A DNA stretch of 64,000 nt from Pedococcus aerophilus (GTDB lineage: Bacteria; Actinomycetota; Actinomycetes; Actinomycetales; Dermatophilaceae), in contig NZ_BAAARN010000001.1 of the NCBI RefSeq assembly GCF_039532215.1, positions 1,037,029 through 1,101,028 of the forward strand. Direction: 5' to 3'. Both the position numbers and the translations under genes were made by a program. The notes beneath the pieces were generated by a model. It was not told the DNA's origin. It worked only from the letters and a program-made list of their open reading frames with translations, and did no database searches. Numbering within the stretch: the stretch's first letter is position 1; each line of letters begins with the position of its first letter. Below are positions 1 to 7,661 of the stretch, in pieces.

Positions 1-452
1 ATGCGGGTCGTGAGGAAGTCGGTGGTGGTCAGCGACCAGCCCTGCCACGGCAGGTGGATGGTGTCGGGGTCGCGGGGCGCCGCCAGCAGCGCGGGCAGGG
101 CGTCGATGGTGACGCGGGCCCCGGCCAGCACGGCGTCGCGCCCGGACCGGGCCTGCTCGTTGCCGCCCTCGCGGATGCCGACGTTGACCTCGTCCTCCGG
201 CGCAGCCCTGACCCACGCGGCCCGCTCGTAGTGCTCGGCGAGCGTGATCGGCTCCTGTGCCTTCGGCTCGGCGCGCAGGCCGTCGGCGACGAGGTCGGCC
301 TGCTGCAAGAGGTGGTGGGTCAGGCCGCCCACCGTCATCCCGGAGCAGCTGCTCTCGCGGTCCCAGGCGGCGGCCACCTGAGGGGTGGTCGCCAGCTCCC
401 GGGACAGGTCGACGGCGGCGAGGAAGGCTGCGGCGTGCTCGGCTCGGCTCAT
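1..452 (-). CDS. Maleylpyruvate isomerase N-terminal/DinB-like family protein, 3' end cut off by the window
   Basis: The reading frame opens with ATG at 452 (MSRAEHAAAF...) and runs off the left edge after about 150 codons. The N-terminal part has the layout of the mycothiol-dependent maleylpyruvate isomerase/DinB fold: a first helix ending in W-x-x-E-S-x-C-S-G-M-T-V-G-G-L, followed by T-H-H-L as in the metal-binding helix of this superfamily. Members are small-molecule thiol transferases or uncharacterised metalloenzymes that work with mycothiol, which suits an actinobacterium. Its start lies 9 bp after the stop of the HTTM gene, so the three leftmost genes could be one transcript. Substrate cannot be inferred, and the C-terminal domain is not visible. 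Confidence 0.6.
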   Translation of the reverse strand, partial: MSRAEHAAAFLAAVDLSRELATTPQVAAAWDRESSCSGMTVGGLTHHLLQQADLVADGLRAEPKAQEPITLAEHYERAAWVRAAPEDEVNVGIREGGNEQARSGRDAVLAGARVTIDALPALLAAPRDPDTIHLPWQGWSLTTTDFLTTR

Positions 453-461
453 CGGCCGATG

Positions 462-1400
462 CTAACCAGCGGTGCCGACCGTCGCCCCCGGACGACGTCC
501 GGCCGGGTCCGGTGCGACCGCCTCAACGGGCTCCCCCGGTGGTGACCCGCTCGAGGGCGGTGACCCACCCGGGAGGCGGGGGAAGCGCTCGCGCAGCCAC
601 GCGGCATACCGCTCCAGGGGCAGGAAGGCGAGCATCATCACGAGGTGCGGCCAGAAGGCGATGGTGATGGCGGCGTAGGTCATCGCGTGGAAGACGAACC
701 ACCCGGCCACTACGCGGCGCCGCCACCGCTCGGAGAGCAGGAAGATCACCGGGGCCGTGAGCTCGGCCGCGAACAGCACCCACTGGAACGCGTGCAGCGT
801 CCACGGCACCTCGAGCAGCCACTGGGCCATCGGCGTCCCCCGGCGCACCACCGCCCGCACCATGGTCGCCGAGTTGACCCACTCCCAGCCGCCGAAGCGG
901 ATCTTGGCCCAGGCGGACAGGAAGTACGTCGCCACCGCGGCCAGCTGGATGGCGCGCAGCGCGAAGCCCGCGGCCTCGCTACGGCGCCGGTCGGACAGGT
1001 GGGCGATCCCCACGGTCGGCAGCAGCGCGAGCGCCACGACGAAGTCGGCCCGGTCGTGGTCGACCTTGCCGTAGGAGAAAGCGACGTACTGGTACCAGAC
1101 CCAGCCGACGGCCACGGTCCACCCGAGCAGCCGCGGTGCCCGGCCGGTCATCGCGGCGAGGGCTGCGAGCACGCAGCCCCACTTGAGGGTCTGGACGAGC
1201 AGCACCGTCGCGGCTGGCAGGTGCAGCACCTCCCCCATGACGAGGGGCTCGTACCAGACGGGGTCGGCCCAGCCGTGGTACCAGCCGGAGGTGTGCAGGC
1301 CGAGGACGTCGATGACGACGAACGCGAAGACGAGCAGCCGCAGGACGGCCACCCGCGCGAGCGGCATCGGCGCGAAGAGCCATCCACTCAGGCGTGTCAT
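462..1400 (-). CDS. HTTM-domain integral membrane protein
   Basis: 312 codons from ATG (MTRLSGWLFAPMPLAR). The protein has several hydrophobic helices (about residues 14-35, 55-80, 85-105, 150-170, 190-215, 230-260), an S-Y-G-K-V-D-H-D loop and a late F-H-A-M-T-Y ... F-W-P-H segment. This matches the HTTM family, membrane proteins related to the vitamin K-dependent gamma-carboxylase fold. The bacterial members are mostly of unknown reaction. The hydrophilic tail after about residue 270 is rich in Pro and Gly. Its start overlaps the stop of the upstream gene by 4 bp (ATGA), so the two are translationally coupled and probably form a pair. Confidence 0.75.
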   Translation of the reverse strand: MTRLSGWLFAPMPLARVAVLRLLVFAFVVIDVLGLHTSGWYHGWADPVWYEPLVMGEVLHLPAATVLLVQTLKWGCVLAALAAMTGRAPRLLGWTVAVGWVWYQYVAFSYGKVDHDRADFVVALALLPTVGIAHLSDRRRSEAAGFALRAIQLAAVATYFLSAWAKIRFGGWEWVNSATMVRAVVRRGTPMAQWLLEVPWTLHAFQWVLFAAELTAPVIFLLSERWRRRVVAGWFVFHAMTYAAITIAFWPHLVMMLAFLPLERYAAWLRERFPRLPGGSPPSSGSPPGEPVEAVAPDPAGRRPGATVGTAG

Positions 1401-1864
1401 CGTGCCTCCCACTGCGCGACGACCTGGGTGCGGACCTCGCCCGTGGGCTTCCGGTCGACGACGACGATCTGGCGGCGGACCACGCGCAGGGCGGTCCACT
1501 CGGGGGCGTCCGGGCGCAGCTCGGCGTGGCTGCGGGCGAGCGTCCCAAGCCGTGCGGGGTCGGCCTCGATCTGCGGTATGCGGCCCTCGATCTCGGCGCG
1601 GTTGAGGCCGGTGTTCTCCGGGGTCAGCGGAGCGCTGACCCACGTGTCGGGGGCGTCGGCGGTCTGCACCTCGATGCCGGTGGAGATCACCGACCCCGTG
1701 GCCGCCTGCGAGGTGGAGAACATCCGCCACGGGCTGAACGGCCACCAGTGGTCGTCCCCGACGAGGGAGCCGGCGCAGAAGAGGACGGTGAGCGCGAGGA
1801 CGACGACGGCCCGCCACGACTTCGCAGCGGCGCCCAGTCGCACGACCCCCGGTTCCACGCCCAC
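1397..1864 (-). CDS. Single-pass membrane protein coupled to the HTTM protein
   Basis: I do not recognise a named family. One membrane helix (S-W-R-A-V-V-V-L-A-L-T-V-L-F-C-A-G) sits near the N-terminus and is followed by W-W-P-F-S-P-W-R-M-F, a motif-like aromatic stretch, then a soluble domain of about 110 residues ending in V-V-A-Q-W-E-A-R. The stop overlaps the HTTM gene start by 4 bp, so the two products are probably made in equal amounts and may form one membrane complex. The frame stays open to a GTG at 1984, but that start would place the 26-bp inverted repeat inside the coding region. I therefore prefer GTG 1864 (or 1858). Neither has a strong ribosome binding site. Confidence 0.55.
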   Translation of the reverse strand: MGVEPGVVRLGAAAKSWRAVVVLALTVLFCAGSLVGDDHWWPFSPWRMFSTSQAATGSVISTGIEVQTADAPDTWVSAPLTPENTGLNRAEIEGRIPQIEADPARLGTLARSHAELRPDAPEWTALRVVRRQIVVVDRKPTGEVRTQVVAQWEAR

Positions 1865-1921
1865 AGGGTAGGCGATGGGAGGGCTGTGGTCGGCGACCAC
1901 AGCGCCCGTACGGCGCCACCC

Positions 1922-1981
1922 ACCCGAGTCTTTGAGCGTCTGACCCCACCCTGACGGGGTCAGACGCTCAAAGACTCGGGT
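1922..1981. repeat. Perfect 26-bp inverted repeat, probable terminator
   Basis: The left arm 1922-1947 (begins ACCCGAGTCTTTGAG) and right arm 1956-1981 are exact reverse complements around an 8-nt loop (ACCCTGAC). It lies 32 bp after the stop of the anchored secreted-protein gene, so it may end that transcript, although there is no T-tract. Perfect arms of this length are longer than termination needs, which leaves open a mobile or structural repeat. Confidence 0.85.
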
Positions 1982-2013
1982 CACGGGCGGTGCCCCCGCT
2001 CAGTGGCGCCGGG

Positions 2014-3078
2014 TCATCGGCGTTGCGCGCGTCGGGCCAGCCGGGTCGCCAGGAGGGCGACGAGGACGAGGGCGACCGAGCCGCCGAGGCCGGCGACGAG
2101 CTGGGCACGGTTCACCGGCGGGGTGGCGTCGGGCGCCTGACCCGGACCCGTGATCGGGCCGGCGCTCGGACCCGAGGTCGACGCAGACGGAGCGGGGGTG
2201 GCTGCCCGGGTCGCCGCCGAGGAGGGCGAGGCGACCGGTGTCGCCGGCACGGTGACCTGCTGCACCGGTGACCGGCTGCCTTCGCTCCCGACGAGCAGGC
2301 CCTGGTCGGCGCCCGGGGCGAGGGCGATCGTCTCGCCCTGGCGCTGGAGCGGGAGCAGGGCGGACACCAGGGGGCGCCACGACGTGGGGTCGAGCAGGAC
2401 GAGCTGGGTGTAGGTGCGGACGGCGAGCGCCGACCCGTCACCGAGGAACACCGCGTCGGTCGCCGTCGCAGGGGCGTCGGCGAGGCGCTCCAGGCGGTTG
2501 ACGCCCTGTCGACTCGGTTTCTCGGGCAGGGCGTAGACGCCGCCGTCGGCGCTCTTGGTGACGATGACGACGCGCCCGGTCGTGGGGTCGACGGCGATCG
2601 ACTCCGCGTCGTGCGGCCCGTCGGGGTAGGTCAGCTCCCACGAGGCCCAGCCACCGCTGGTGGTGCCGAGCGCCGGTTCGTCGAACCAGAAGACCCTGAC
2701 GACCTCGCGGGAACGGGCGTTGTCACCGATGTCGGCGACGAGGACCCGTCCCTGTGGGGTGACCGCGAGCGCCTCGACGTCGACCACCGGCGCGCCGAAG
2801 GAGTGGACCCCGACGGTCTTCCCGGTGCGGGTGTCGACGGCGAAGATCCGCGCGGAGTCGCCCGAGTCGTTGGCCGTCCAGACGGTGTGCGGGTGGGCCC
2901 GGCTCAGCGCGAGCCCCGAGGACTCCTCGATCCGGTCGTCGAGGATCCGGAACCCGCCGCCCGCGGACGCGGTCGTGCCGACGGTGGCGGAGGCGGTCGC
3001 GCCGGTGGACGCCATACCCAGTGCTGCCGCGGCGAGGACCGCGGCAGCGAGCCGTCGGGCCGGTCTCAGGTGAGGCAC
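2014..3078 (-). CDS. Secreted, C-terminally anchored beta-propeller-like protein
   Basis: 354 codons from GTG 3078. Residues 1-30 form a signal peptide (basic MPHLRPARR, then an Ala-rich core ending T-A-S-A). Residues about 40-260 hold repeated short strands with D-x-x-x-G-x-x-x-x-V patterns (I-F-A-V-D-T-R-T-G-K, V-L-V-A-D-I-G-D-N, I-A-V-D-P-T-T-G-R), as in SMP-30/NHL-type propellers. A Pro/Ser/Thr/Ala-rich linker of about 60 residues follows, then one hydrophobic helix and a basic end (A-R-R-A-Q-R-R), so the protein should stand on the outside of the membrane. It begins 2 bp after the ftsY stop and is probably co-transcribed with ftsY. Ligand or substrate is unknown. Confidence 0.6.
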   Translation of the reverse strand: MPHLRPARRLAAAVLAAAALGMASTGATASATVGTTASAGGGFRILDDRIEESSGLALSRAHPHTVWTANDSGDSARIFAVDTRTGKTVGVHSFGAPVVDVEALAVTPQGRVLVADIGDNARSREVVRVFWFDEPALGTTSGGWASWELTYPDGPHDAESIAVDPTTGRVVIVTKSADGGVYALPEKPSRQGVNRLERLADAPATATDAVFLGDGSALAVRTYTQLVLLDPTSWRPLVSALLPLQRQGETIALAPGADQGLLVGSEGSRSPVQQVTVPATPVASPSSAATRAATPAPSASTSGPSAGPITGPGQAPDATPPVNRAQLVAGLGGSVALVLVALLATRLARRAQRR

Positions 3079-3080
3079 CC

Positions 3081-4307
3081 TCAGTCGAGCAGCGCGTCGA
3101 CGAACGCCTCGGGATCGAACGGCGCGAGGTCGTCCGGGCCCTCCCCCAGGCCGACGAGCTTGACCGGCACGCCGAGCTTGCGCTGGACGGACACGACGAT
3201 GCCGCCCTTGGCCGTGCCGTCGAGCTTGGTCAGGACGATGCCGGTGACATCGACGACCTGGGCGAAGACCTCGGCCTGGCGCAGGCCGTTCTGCCCGGTG
3301 GTGGCGTCGAGGACGAGCAGGACCTCGTCGATCGGGCTCTGCTTCTCGATCACGCGCTTGACCTTGCCGAGCTCGTCCATGAGGCCGACCTTGTTGTGCA
3401 GGCGACCCGCGGTGTCGACGAGGACGACGTCGGCCTCCATCTCCATGCCGGCCTTGACGGCGTCGAACGCGACCGCCGCGGGGTCGGCGCCGTCGCGGTC
3501 GGAGCGCACCGTCGGCACCCCGACGCGGGCGCCCCAGGTCTCGAGCTGGTCGGCGGCGGCGGCGCGGAACGTGTCTGCCGCACCGAGGACGACGTCCTTG
3601 TCCTCGGCCACGAGCACGCGGGCGAGCTTGCCGACGGTGGTGGTCTTGCCGGTGCCGTTGACGCCAACGACGAGCACGACGGCCGGACGTTCGCCGACGC
3701 GGCTGCTGGCGACGGCGCGGTCCATCCCGGGGTCGACGAGGCGCAGCAGGTCCTCACGCAGCCAGCCGCGGACGGTGGCCTCGTCGGTCGTGCCCTCGAC
3801 CTTGACGCGGGCCCGCAGGCTGTCGACGAGCTCGGTGGTGGCCTCGACGCCGAGGTCGGAGGCGATGAGGGTGTCCTCCACCTCTTCCCAGGCGGCCTCG
3901 TCGAGACGCCCTCGGGAGAGCAGGGCGAGCAGGCCTTGGCCGAGGGCGGAGTTGGAGCGCGACAGGCGGGCGCGCAGCCGGGTGAGACGGCCCTGGGCGG
4001 AGTCGGGGCGCTCGACGCTCGGGGCGACCTCGGGCTCGGGCAGGGTCTGCGGTGCGGGCAGGGTGTCGACCCCGCCACCGACATCCTCGACCGAGCGCTT
4101 CGGCGCGTCACGCGGCTCGGTGGCGTCGTCGCCGACACCGGGCAGGACCTCGGTGTCGGTCGTGCCGGTCGGCGCCGGGGTGCGTGGCGCGTCCTTGGTC
4201 TTCCCACCCCGGCCACGCACGAGCCCGAGCAGGGCGCCTCCGAGGACCACGAGGATCCCGACGGCGATGGCAATCCATTCCCACAGCTGATCAATCACGC
4301 GGGTCAT
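3081..4307 (-). CDS. ftsY: Signal recognition particle receptor FtsY
   Basis: FtsY is the SRP receptor GTPase that docks ribosome-nascent chain complexes at the membrane. The 408-residue product starts with a membrane helix (I-A-I-A-V-G-I-L-V-V-L-G-G-A-L), typical of actinobacterial FtsY, then an acidic/Pro linker to about residue 110. The NG domain follows, with G1 G-V-N-G-T-G-K-T-T-T, D-T-F-R-A-A-A (I-box), D-T-A-G-R (G3) and T-K-L-D-G-T-A-K-G-G (G4/closing loop). Length and motifs are complete. It lies downstream of smc in the same orientation, as in many actinobacteria, although here a large secreted protein gene sits between them. Confidence 0.98.
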   Translation of the reverse strand: MTRVIDQLWEWIAIAVGILVVLGGALLGLVRGRGGKTKDAPRTPAPTGTTDTEVLPGVGDDATEPRDAPKRSVEDVGGGVDTLPAPQTLPEPEVAPSVERPDSAQGRLTRLRARLSRSNSALGQGLLALLSRGRLDEAAWEEVEDTLIASDLGVEATTELVDSLRARVKVEGTTDEATVRGWLREDLLRLVDPGMDRAVASSRVGERPAVVLVVGVNGTGKTTTVGKLARVLVAEDKDVVLGAADTFRAAAADQLETWGARVGVPTVRSDRDGADPAAVAFDAVKAGMEMEADVVLVDTAGRLHNKVGLMDELGKVKRVIEKQSPIDEVLLVLDATTGQNGLRQAEVFAQVVDVTGIVLTKLDGTAKGGIVVSVQRKLGVPVKLVGLGEGPDDLAPFDPEAFVDALLD

Positions 4308-4392
4308 CCTCCCCCATCACCGGTGCTGCACACGATTCGACCTCGGCCACCGGACGGCGCCGTGCCCGCGCCGGGTCCTGCCGGACAGCACG

Positions 4393-4424
4393 GTGGGCGG
4401 TCGGGGTCACCCCCGACCGCCCAC
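4393..4424 (-). terminator. Hairpin after the BNR-repeat protein gene
   Basis: Perfect 14-bp arms (GTGGGCGGTCGGGG at 4393-4406 and its complement at 4411-4424) around a 4-nt loop, 24 bp beyond the stop at 4448. There is no T-tract, as is common for actinobacterial terminators. Confidence 0.75.
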
Positions 4425-4447
4425 GTCGTGCATGGTCGGACCTGCTA

Positions 4448-7135
4448 CTAAGGAGCGGTGATGCTCCAGATGCCCCGACCGTGGGTCGCGGCGTAGAGGT
4501 TCCCGTCAGGACCGGACTCGAGGTCCATGACCACCGTGAGCGGCAGGCCCGTGCCGAGCTGCTGCCAGGTCGTCGCACCCGGCGCCCGGTAGAAGGCAGC
4601 CAGGTCGGTGCCCAGGACCACGCCGCCGTTCGCGAGCTGCTTGATGCTGCTCGCCGGGACGTCGGGAAGGTTCGCGCTCGTGTCCGTCCACGTGGCGCCC
4701 CCGTCCCGGGTCTCGTAGACGTGACCGACACCCGCACCGGGGCCCTCGGTGAACCGGCGCGAGAAGCCGTTGATCGCGGCATACGCGTGCTGGGTGTTGG
4801 TCGGGTCGATGCCGATGCCCTGGACGAACCGGTTGGGGAAGCCCGAACCCAGGGTGAGCTGGTGCCACGTCCCGCCGGCGTTGGTCGCGATGCCCCGGGC
4901 GAAGCCGGCGTTGTTGCACGGACCGCACCAGGAGACGTAGGAGACACCGTTGTGCATCGACACGGCCGTGGCCGAGTGGCCCGTACCGAGGTCGAACGCC
5001 TTGGTCAGGTCCGAGGCGCTGCGCGTCGCGGTCCAGCCCTTCATGCCGGTGTAGACGAACTCGCCACCGAAGATGAAGTGGTCCGGGTTGCCCGAGTCCA
5101 GCGAGATCGGCGCGATGAACCGCGGGAGCGGGTCGCCGGGGTCGAGGGAGTACGACGTCGCCTCGGCCTCGGACTGGGCGCCGGGGTTCAGCGCGCAGTT
5201 GTTGGTGATCTTCACCGCCAGGTTGGTGTACTCCTGCAGCTGGTTGCAGCCCTGGCGCGGGTCGGCCGCACCATCGCCGCCGTCGCCACCGAAGTTGGAC
5301 CCCATCTTGGTGTCGCCGTTGCTGCCGTCCGGGCGGACGGCGAACAGGTTGGACACCCCGTTGTCCTGCAGGCCACCGGAGACGACGACGCCGCCGTTCT
5401 TGGCGTCCTTGCCGACGGAGACCGAGTAGTACTGGAGGGCGTCCATCGTGCCGTCGGCCGTCGTGGACTCGAGGTCCGTGGCGTTGCCGTTGGCGTTGAC
5501 CGTTCCGTTGACCGGGCGGCGGTAGACACCGCCGTCGTTGCCGAAGAACACCATCGGCTTGCCACCCTGGGTGCCCACGGTGACCGAGTGCTGGTCGGGG
5601 TGGCCTGCGAGCGGACAGGTGTTCGAGGCGTCGGAGAGGCTCCAGCACGGGAAGGTGAAGTTCCAGTACGGCGACACGGCCGACCAGTGCGACCCGGCGT
5701 CCTTGGTCTCGAAGACCTCCTCGAGACCGGCCCAGACGTGGTCACGGTTCGCGGGGTCGACCTGGAGGAACTGGTTGTACCAGGCCTGCACCCCGACGGC
5801 GTAGCCCTTGCGGTCGAGCGCTGAACCGCTGTTGTGCAGCTGGGCTGCGTCGGCGATCTTGTTCCACGGCCCGCTCGGCGAGCCCGACTTGGAGACGAAG
5901 ATGCCGGCCAGCGAGGAGGCGGAGTTGATCTTGCTGGGCTGCTGCACCTCCGCGTAGAGCCGGCTGCCGTCCTTGCTGAACGCGAAGGTCGTGTAGCCCA
6001 CGTCGCTGCCGTTGGTGATGCCACCGAGGGTCACCGAGAGCTTGTGCCAGCTCGACGGCCCCTGCGTGAAGTCGTTCGTCTCGTAGAACCCGTTGTACGT
6101 GTCACCCGAGCGCCAGCCGATGGCGGCGATGACGTGCTTGGGGTTCTTGGGGTCCACGGCGATGTCGTTGACGATGTTCTTGTAGGCCGCGTTGGTCGCG
6201 CCCGACTCCGTGTTGCCCTTCCAGTCGGAGCCGGCCGGGACGAGGGTGTTGCCCGCGTCGTCCTTGATCTCCGGCATCCACGACATGTTCGGGGCGAACC
6301 CGAAGGTCCAGGCCCCGGCCTTGCTGCCGGCGGCGTGGTACCAGATGCCGCGGTTGGTCGCCGCGAAGACGTTCGTGCCGCCACCGAAGCGGATGCGACC
6401 GATGGTCGTCGACTCGAGCTCCTTGCCACCGACGCGGTCGGTCGGCGCAAAGCTGCCGCTCGTGGGGTTGGCCAGTCGGTAGACACCAGCGCCCACGTAG
6501 GACGTGCCACCCGTGTTCGCCTCGCCCGTGGCGTACCAGAGCGAGCTGTCGCCGGCGAGCTGCAGGTCGCCACCGCTGAGCGAGGGCAGGGTGTCCGCGA
6601 TGGGGGTCCAGCCCCCGCCACCGGTGGAGGAGCGCCACACGCCGCCGTCCGCGCCGGCGGCATACACGTGGTTGCTCGTGTCGGCTGCGAGGCCGGTGAT
6701 GCGGCCGGTGACCTTGCCGGCGCCACCGGAGGAGTTGGAGTTCCAGTCGCGGTAGCGCGGGTCGTCGGCGTCGTAGGTCACCTTGGTGACCTCGTGCCAC
6801 GTGCCTGCCGTCTTCGGCAGGGACTGGAGCTGCGTGTATGCCGAGCCGTACGCCCCGGGGGCGACGATGCCGGGCGCGGTGCGCGCCTGCTCGAACTGCT
6901 CCGCGATCGTCACCGCTTCCTTGGACTCGCTCTGCGCCTCGGAGGGGTTGCCCCCGGCGATCATGAGCGCCTTCTCCATGACGGCGGCGTTGTAGTGCTT
7001 GTCGCGCCACTGGTACTTCAGCCAGGCCTCGTTCAGCTCATGGCGGCCGAGGAAGCCGCTGGCTCCTCCGGCGACGAGGGCGATCCCGGCACCGGCTGCC
7101 ACCAGCCTGCGTGCCCGGGGTGTGAGGGATGCCAT
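4448..7135 (-). CDS. Large secreted BNR/Asp-box repeat protein
   Basis: 895 codons from ATG 7135, chosen because GGAGGAGA lies 6-7 nt upstream. The N-terminus (MASLTPRARRLVAAGAG...) is a signal peptide or anchor. The rest looks like one or two seven-bladed propellers of the sialidase/BNR or VPS10 type: recurring G-G-V-W-R-S-S, E-T-K-D-A-G-S-H-W, E-T-R-D-G-G-A-T-W-T-D Asp-boxes and G-x-D-G-G-V-Y-R turns. It has few cysteines, among them a C-G-P-C-N-N stretch near residue 760. Such proteins bind or hydrolyse extracellular polymers, or simply bind cells. I see no catalytic residues that would decide for a glycosidase. A hairpin follows the gene, so it is probably monocistronic. Confidence 0.7.
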   Translation of the reverse strand: MASLTPRARRLVAAGAGIALVAGGASGFLGRHELNEAWLKYQWRDKHYNAAVMEKALMIAGGNPSEAQSESKEAVTIAEQFEQARTAPGIVAPGAYGSAYTQLQSLPKTAGTWHEVTKVTYDADDPRYRDWNSNSSGGAGKVTGRITGLAADTSNHVYAAGADGGVWRSSTGGGGWTPIADTLPSLSGGDLQLAGDSSLWYATGEANTGGTSYVGAGVYRLANPTSGSFAPTDRVGGKELESTTIGRIRFGGGTNVFAATNRGIWYHAAGSKAGAWTFGFAPNMSWMPEIKDDAGNTLVPAGSDWKGNTESGATNAAYKNIVNDIAVDPKNPKHVIAAIGWRSGDTYNGFYETNDFTQGPSSWHKLSVTLGGITNGSDVGYTTFAFSKDGSRLYAEVQQPSKINSASSLAGIFVSKSGSPSGPWNKIADAAQLHNSGSALDRKGYAVGVQAWYNQFLQVDPANRDHVWAGLEEVFETKDAGSHWSAVSPYWNFTFPCWSLSDASNTCPLAGHPDQHSVTVGTQGGKPMVFFGNDGGVYRRPVNGTVNANGNATDLESTTADGTMDALQYYSVSVGKDAKNGGVVVSGGLQDNGVSNLFAVRPDGSNGDTKMGSNFGGDGGDGAADPRQGCNQLQEYTNLAVKITNNCALNPGAQSEAEATSYSLDPGDPLPRFIAPISLDSGNPDHFIFGGEFVYTGMKGWTATRSASDLTKAFDLGTGHSATAVSMHNGVSYVSWCGPCNNAGFARGIATNAGGTWHQLTLGSGFPNRFVQGIGIDPTNTQHAYAAINGFSRRFTEGPGAGVGHVYETRDGGATWTDTSANLPDVPASSIKQLANGGVVLGTDLAAFYRAPGATTWQQLGTGLPLTVVMDLESGPDGNLYAATHGRGIWSITAP

Positions 7136-7204
7136 GCGTGTCTCCTCCAGATCAGGACATGACCCGGTCCGGGTCCGCCCCAGCATCAGGGGTAGACACA
7201 CGTG

Positions 7205-7230
7205 CGGCCCATGACATCTGTCATGGGCCG
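7205..7230 (-). terminator. Short palindromic hairpin downstream of the small membrane protein gene
   Basis: Arms CGGCCCATGACA (7205-7216) and its complement (7219-7230) are separated by 2 nt. It lies 89 bp beyond the stop at 7319 and about 70 bp upstream of the BNR protein start. It could end the upstream transcript or act as an operator for the large gene. Confidence 0.55.
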
Positions 7231-7318
7231 TTCAGTCGAAGGAGGTCGTCAGCCGTTTCGGTGAACGCGCAGGTCGAGGGGTGGACCGTGACGCGGCATC
7301 TGCGCCGTCTGTGATGGC

Positions 7319-7591
7319 TCAGCTCGCCTGGCGGTGGCGACCGGTCTCGTCGGCCGGCTCGCGCTGGACGGTGTCGCTGACCTTGTCCTTGGTGGCGGAC
7401 AGGACGTCACCGGTCTTCTCGATGGTGGACTCGAGCGTCGACTCGGTCTTCTCCTTGACGGCGGCGACGATCTCCTCGCCCTGCGGGCTGAGCAGCTCGC
7501 GTCCCTCGCGGCGCGCGGGGACCGCCACGACGGCGACGACGGCCAGGGCCAGTCCGACGCACAGCAGCATCCCGATGATCAGCGCAACCAT
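7319..7591 (-). CDS. Small single-pass membrane protein
   Basis: 90 codons from ATG 7591 (MVALIIGMLLCVGLALAVVA). An N-terminal membrane helix is followed by a charged, probably helical tail with regular Glu/Lys/Thr (K-E-K-T-E-S-T-L-E-S-T-I-E-K-T), reminiscent of YtxH or apolipoprotein-like amphipathic tails. No family can be named with certainty. It is 70 bp downstream of smc in the same direction, so it may be co-transcribed. Confidence 0.65.
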   Translation of the reverse strand: MVALIIGMLLCVGLALAVVAVVAVPARREGRELLSPQGEEIVAAVKEKTESTLESTIEKTGDVLSATKDKVSDTVQREPADETGRHRQAS

Positions 7592-7661
7592 GGGACCAGA
7601 GTGCCTTGCCCCGGCGCCCCCGACCAAATCGACACCCCGCCATGGGACGCCCGGTCGCTGG

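Noticed and set aside
1865-1984. Longer start for the HTTM partner gene
   Set aside because: It would translate a perfect 26-bp inverted repeat that is more likely a non-coding element.
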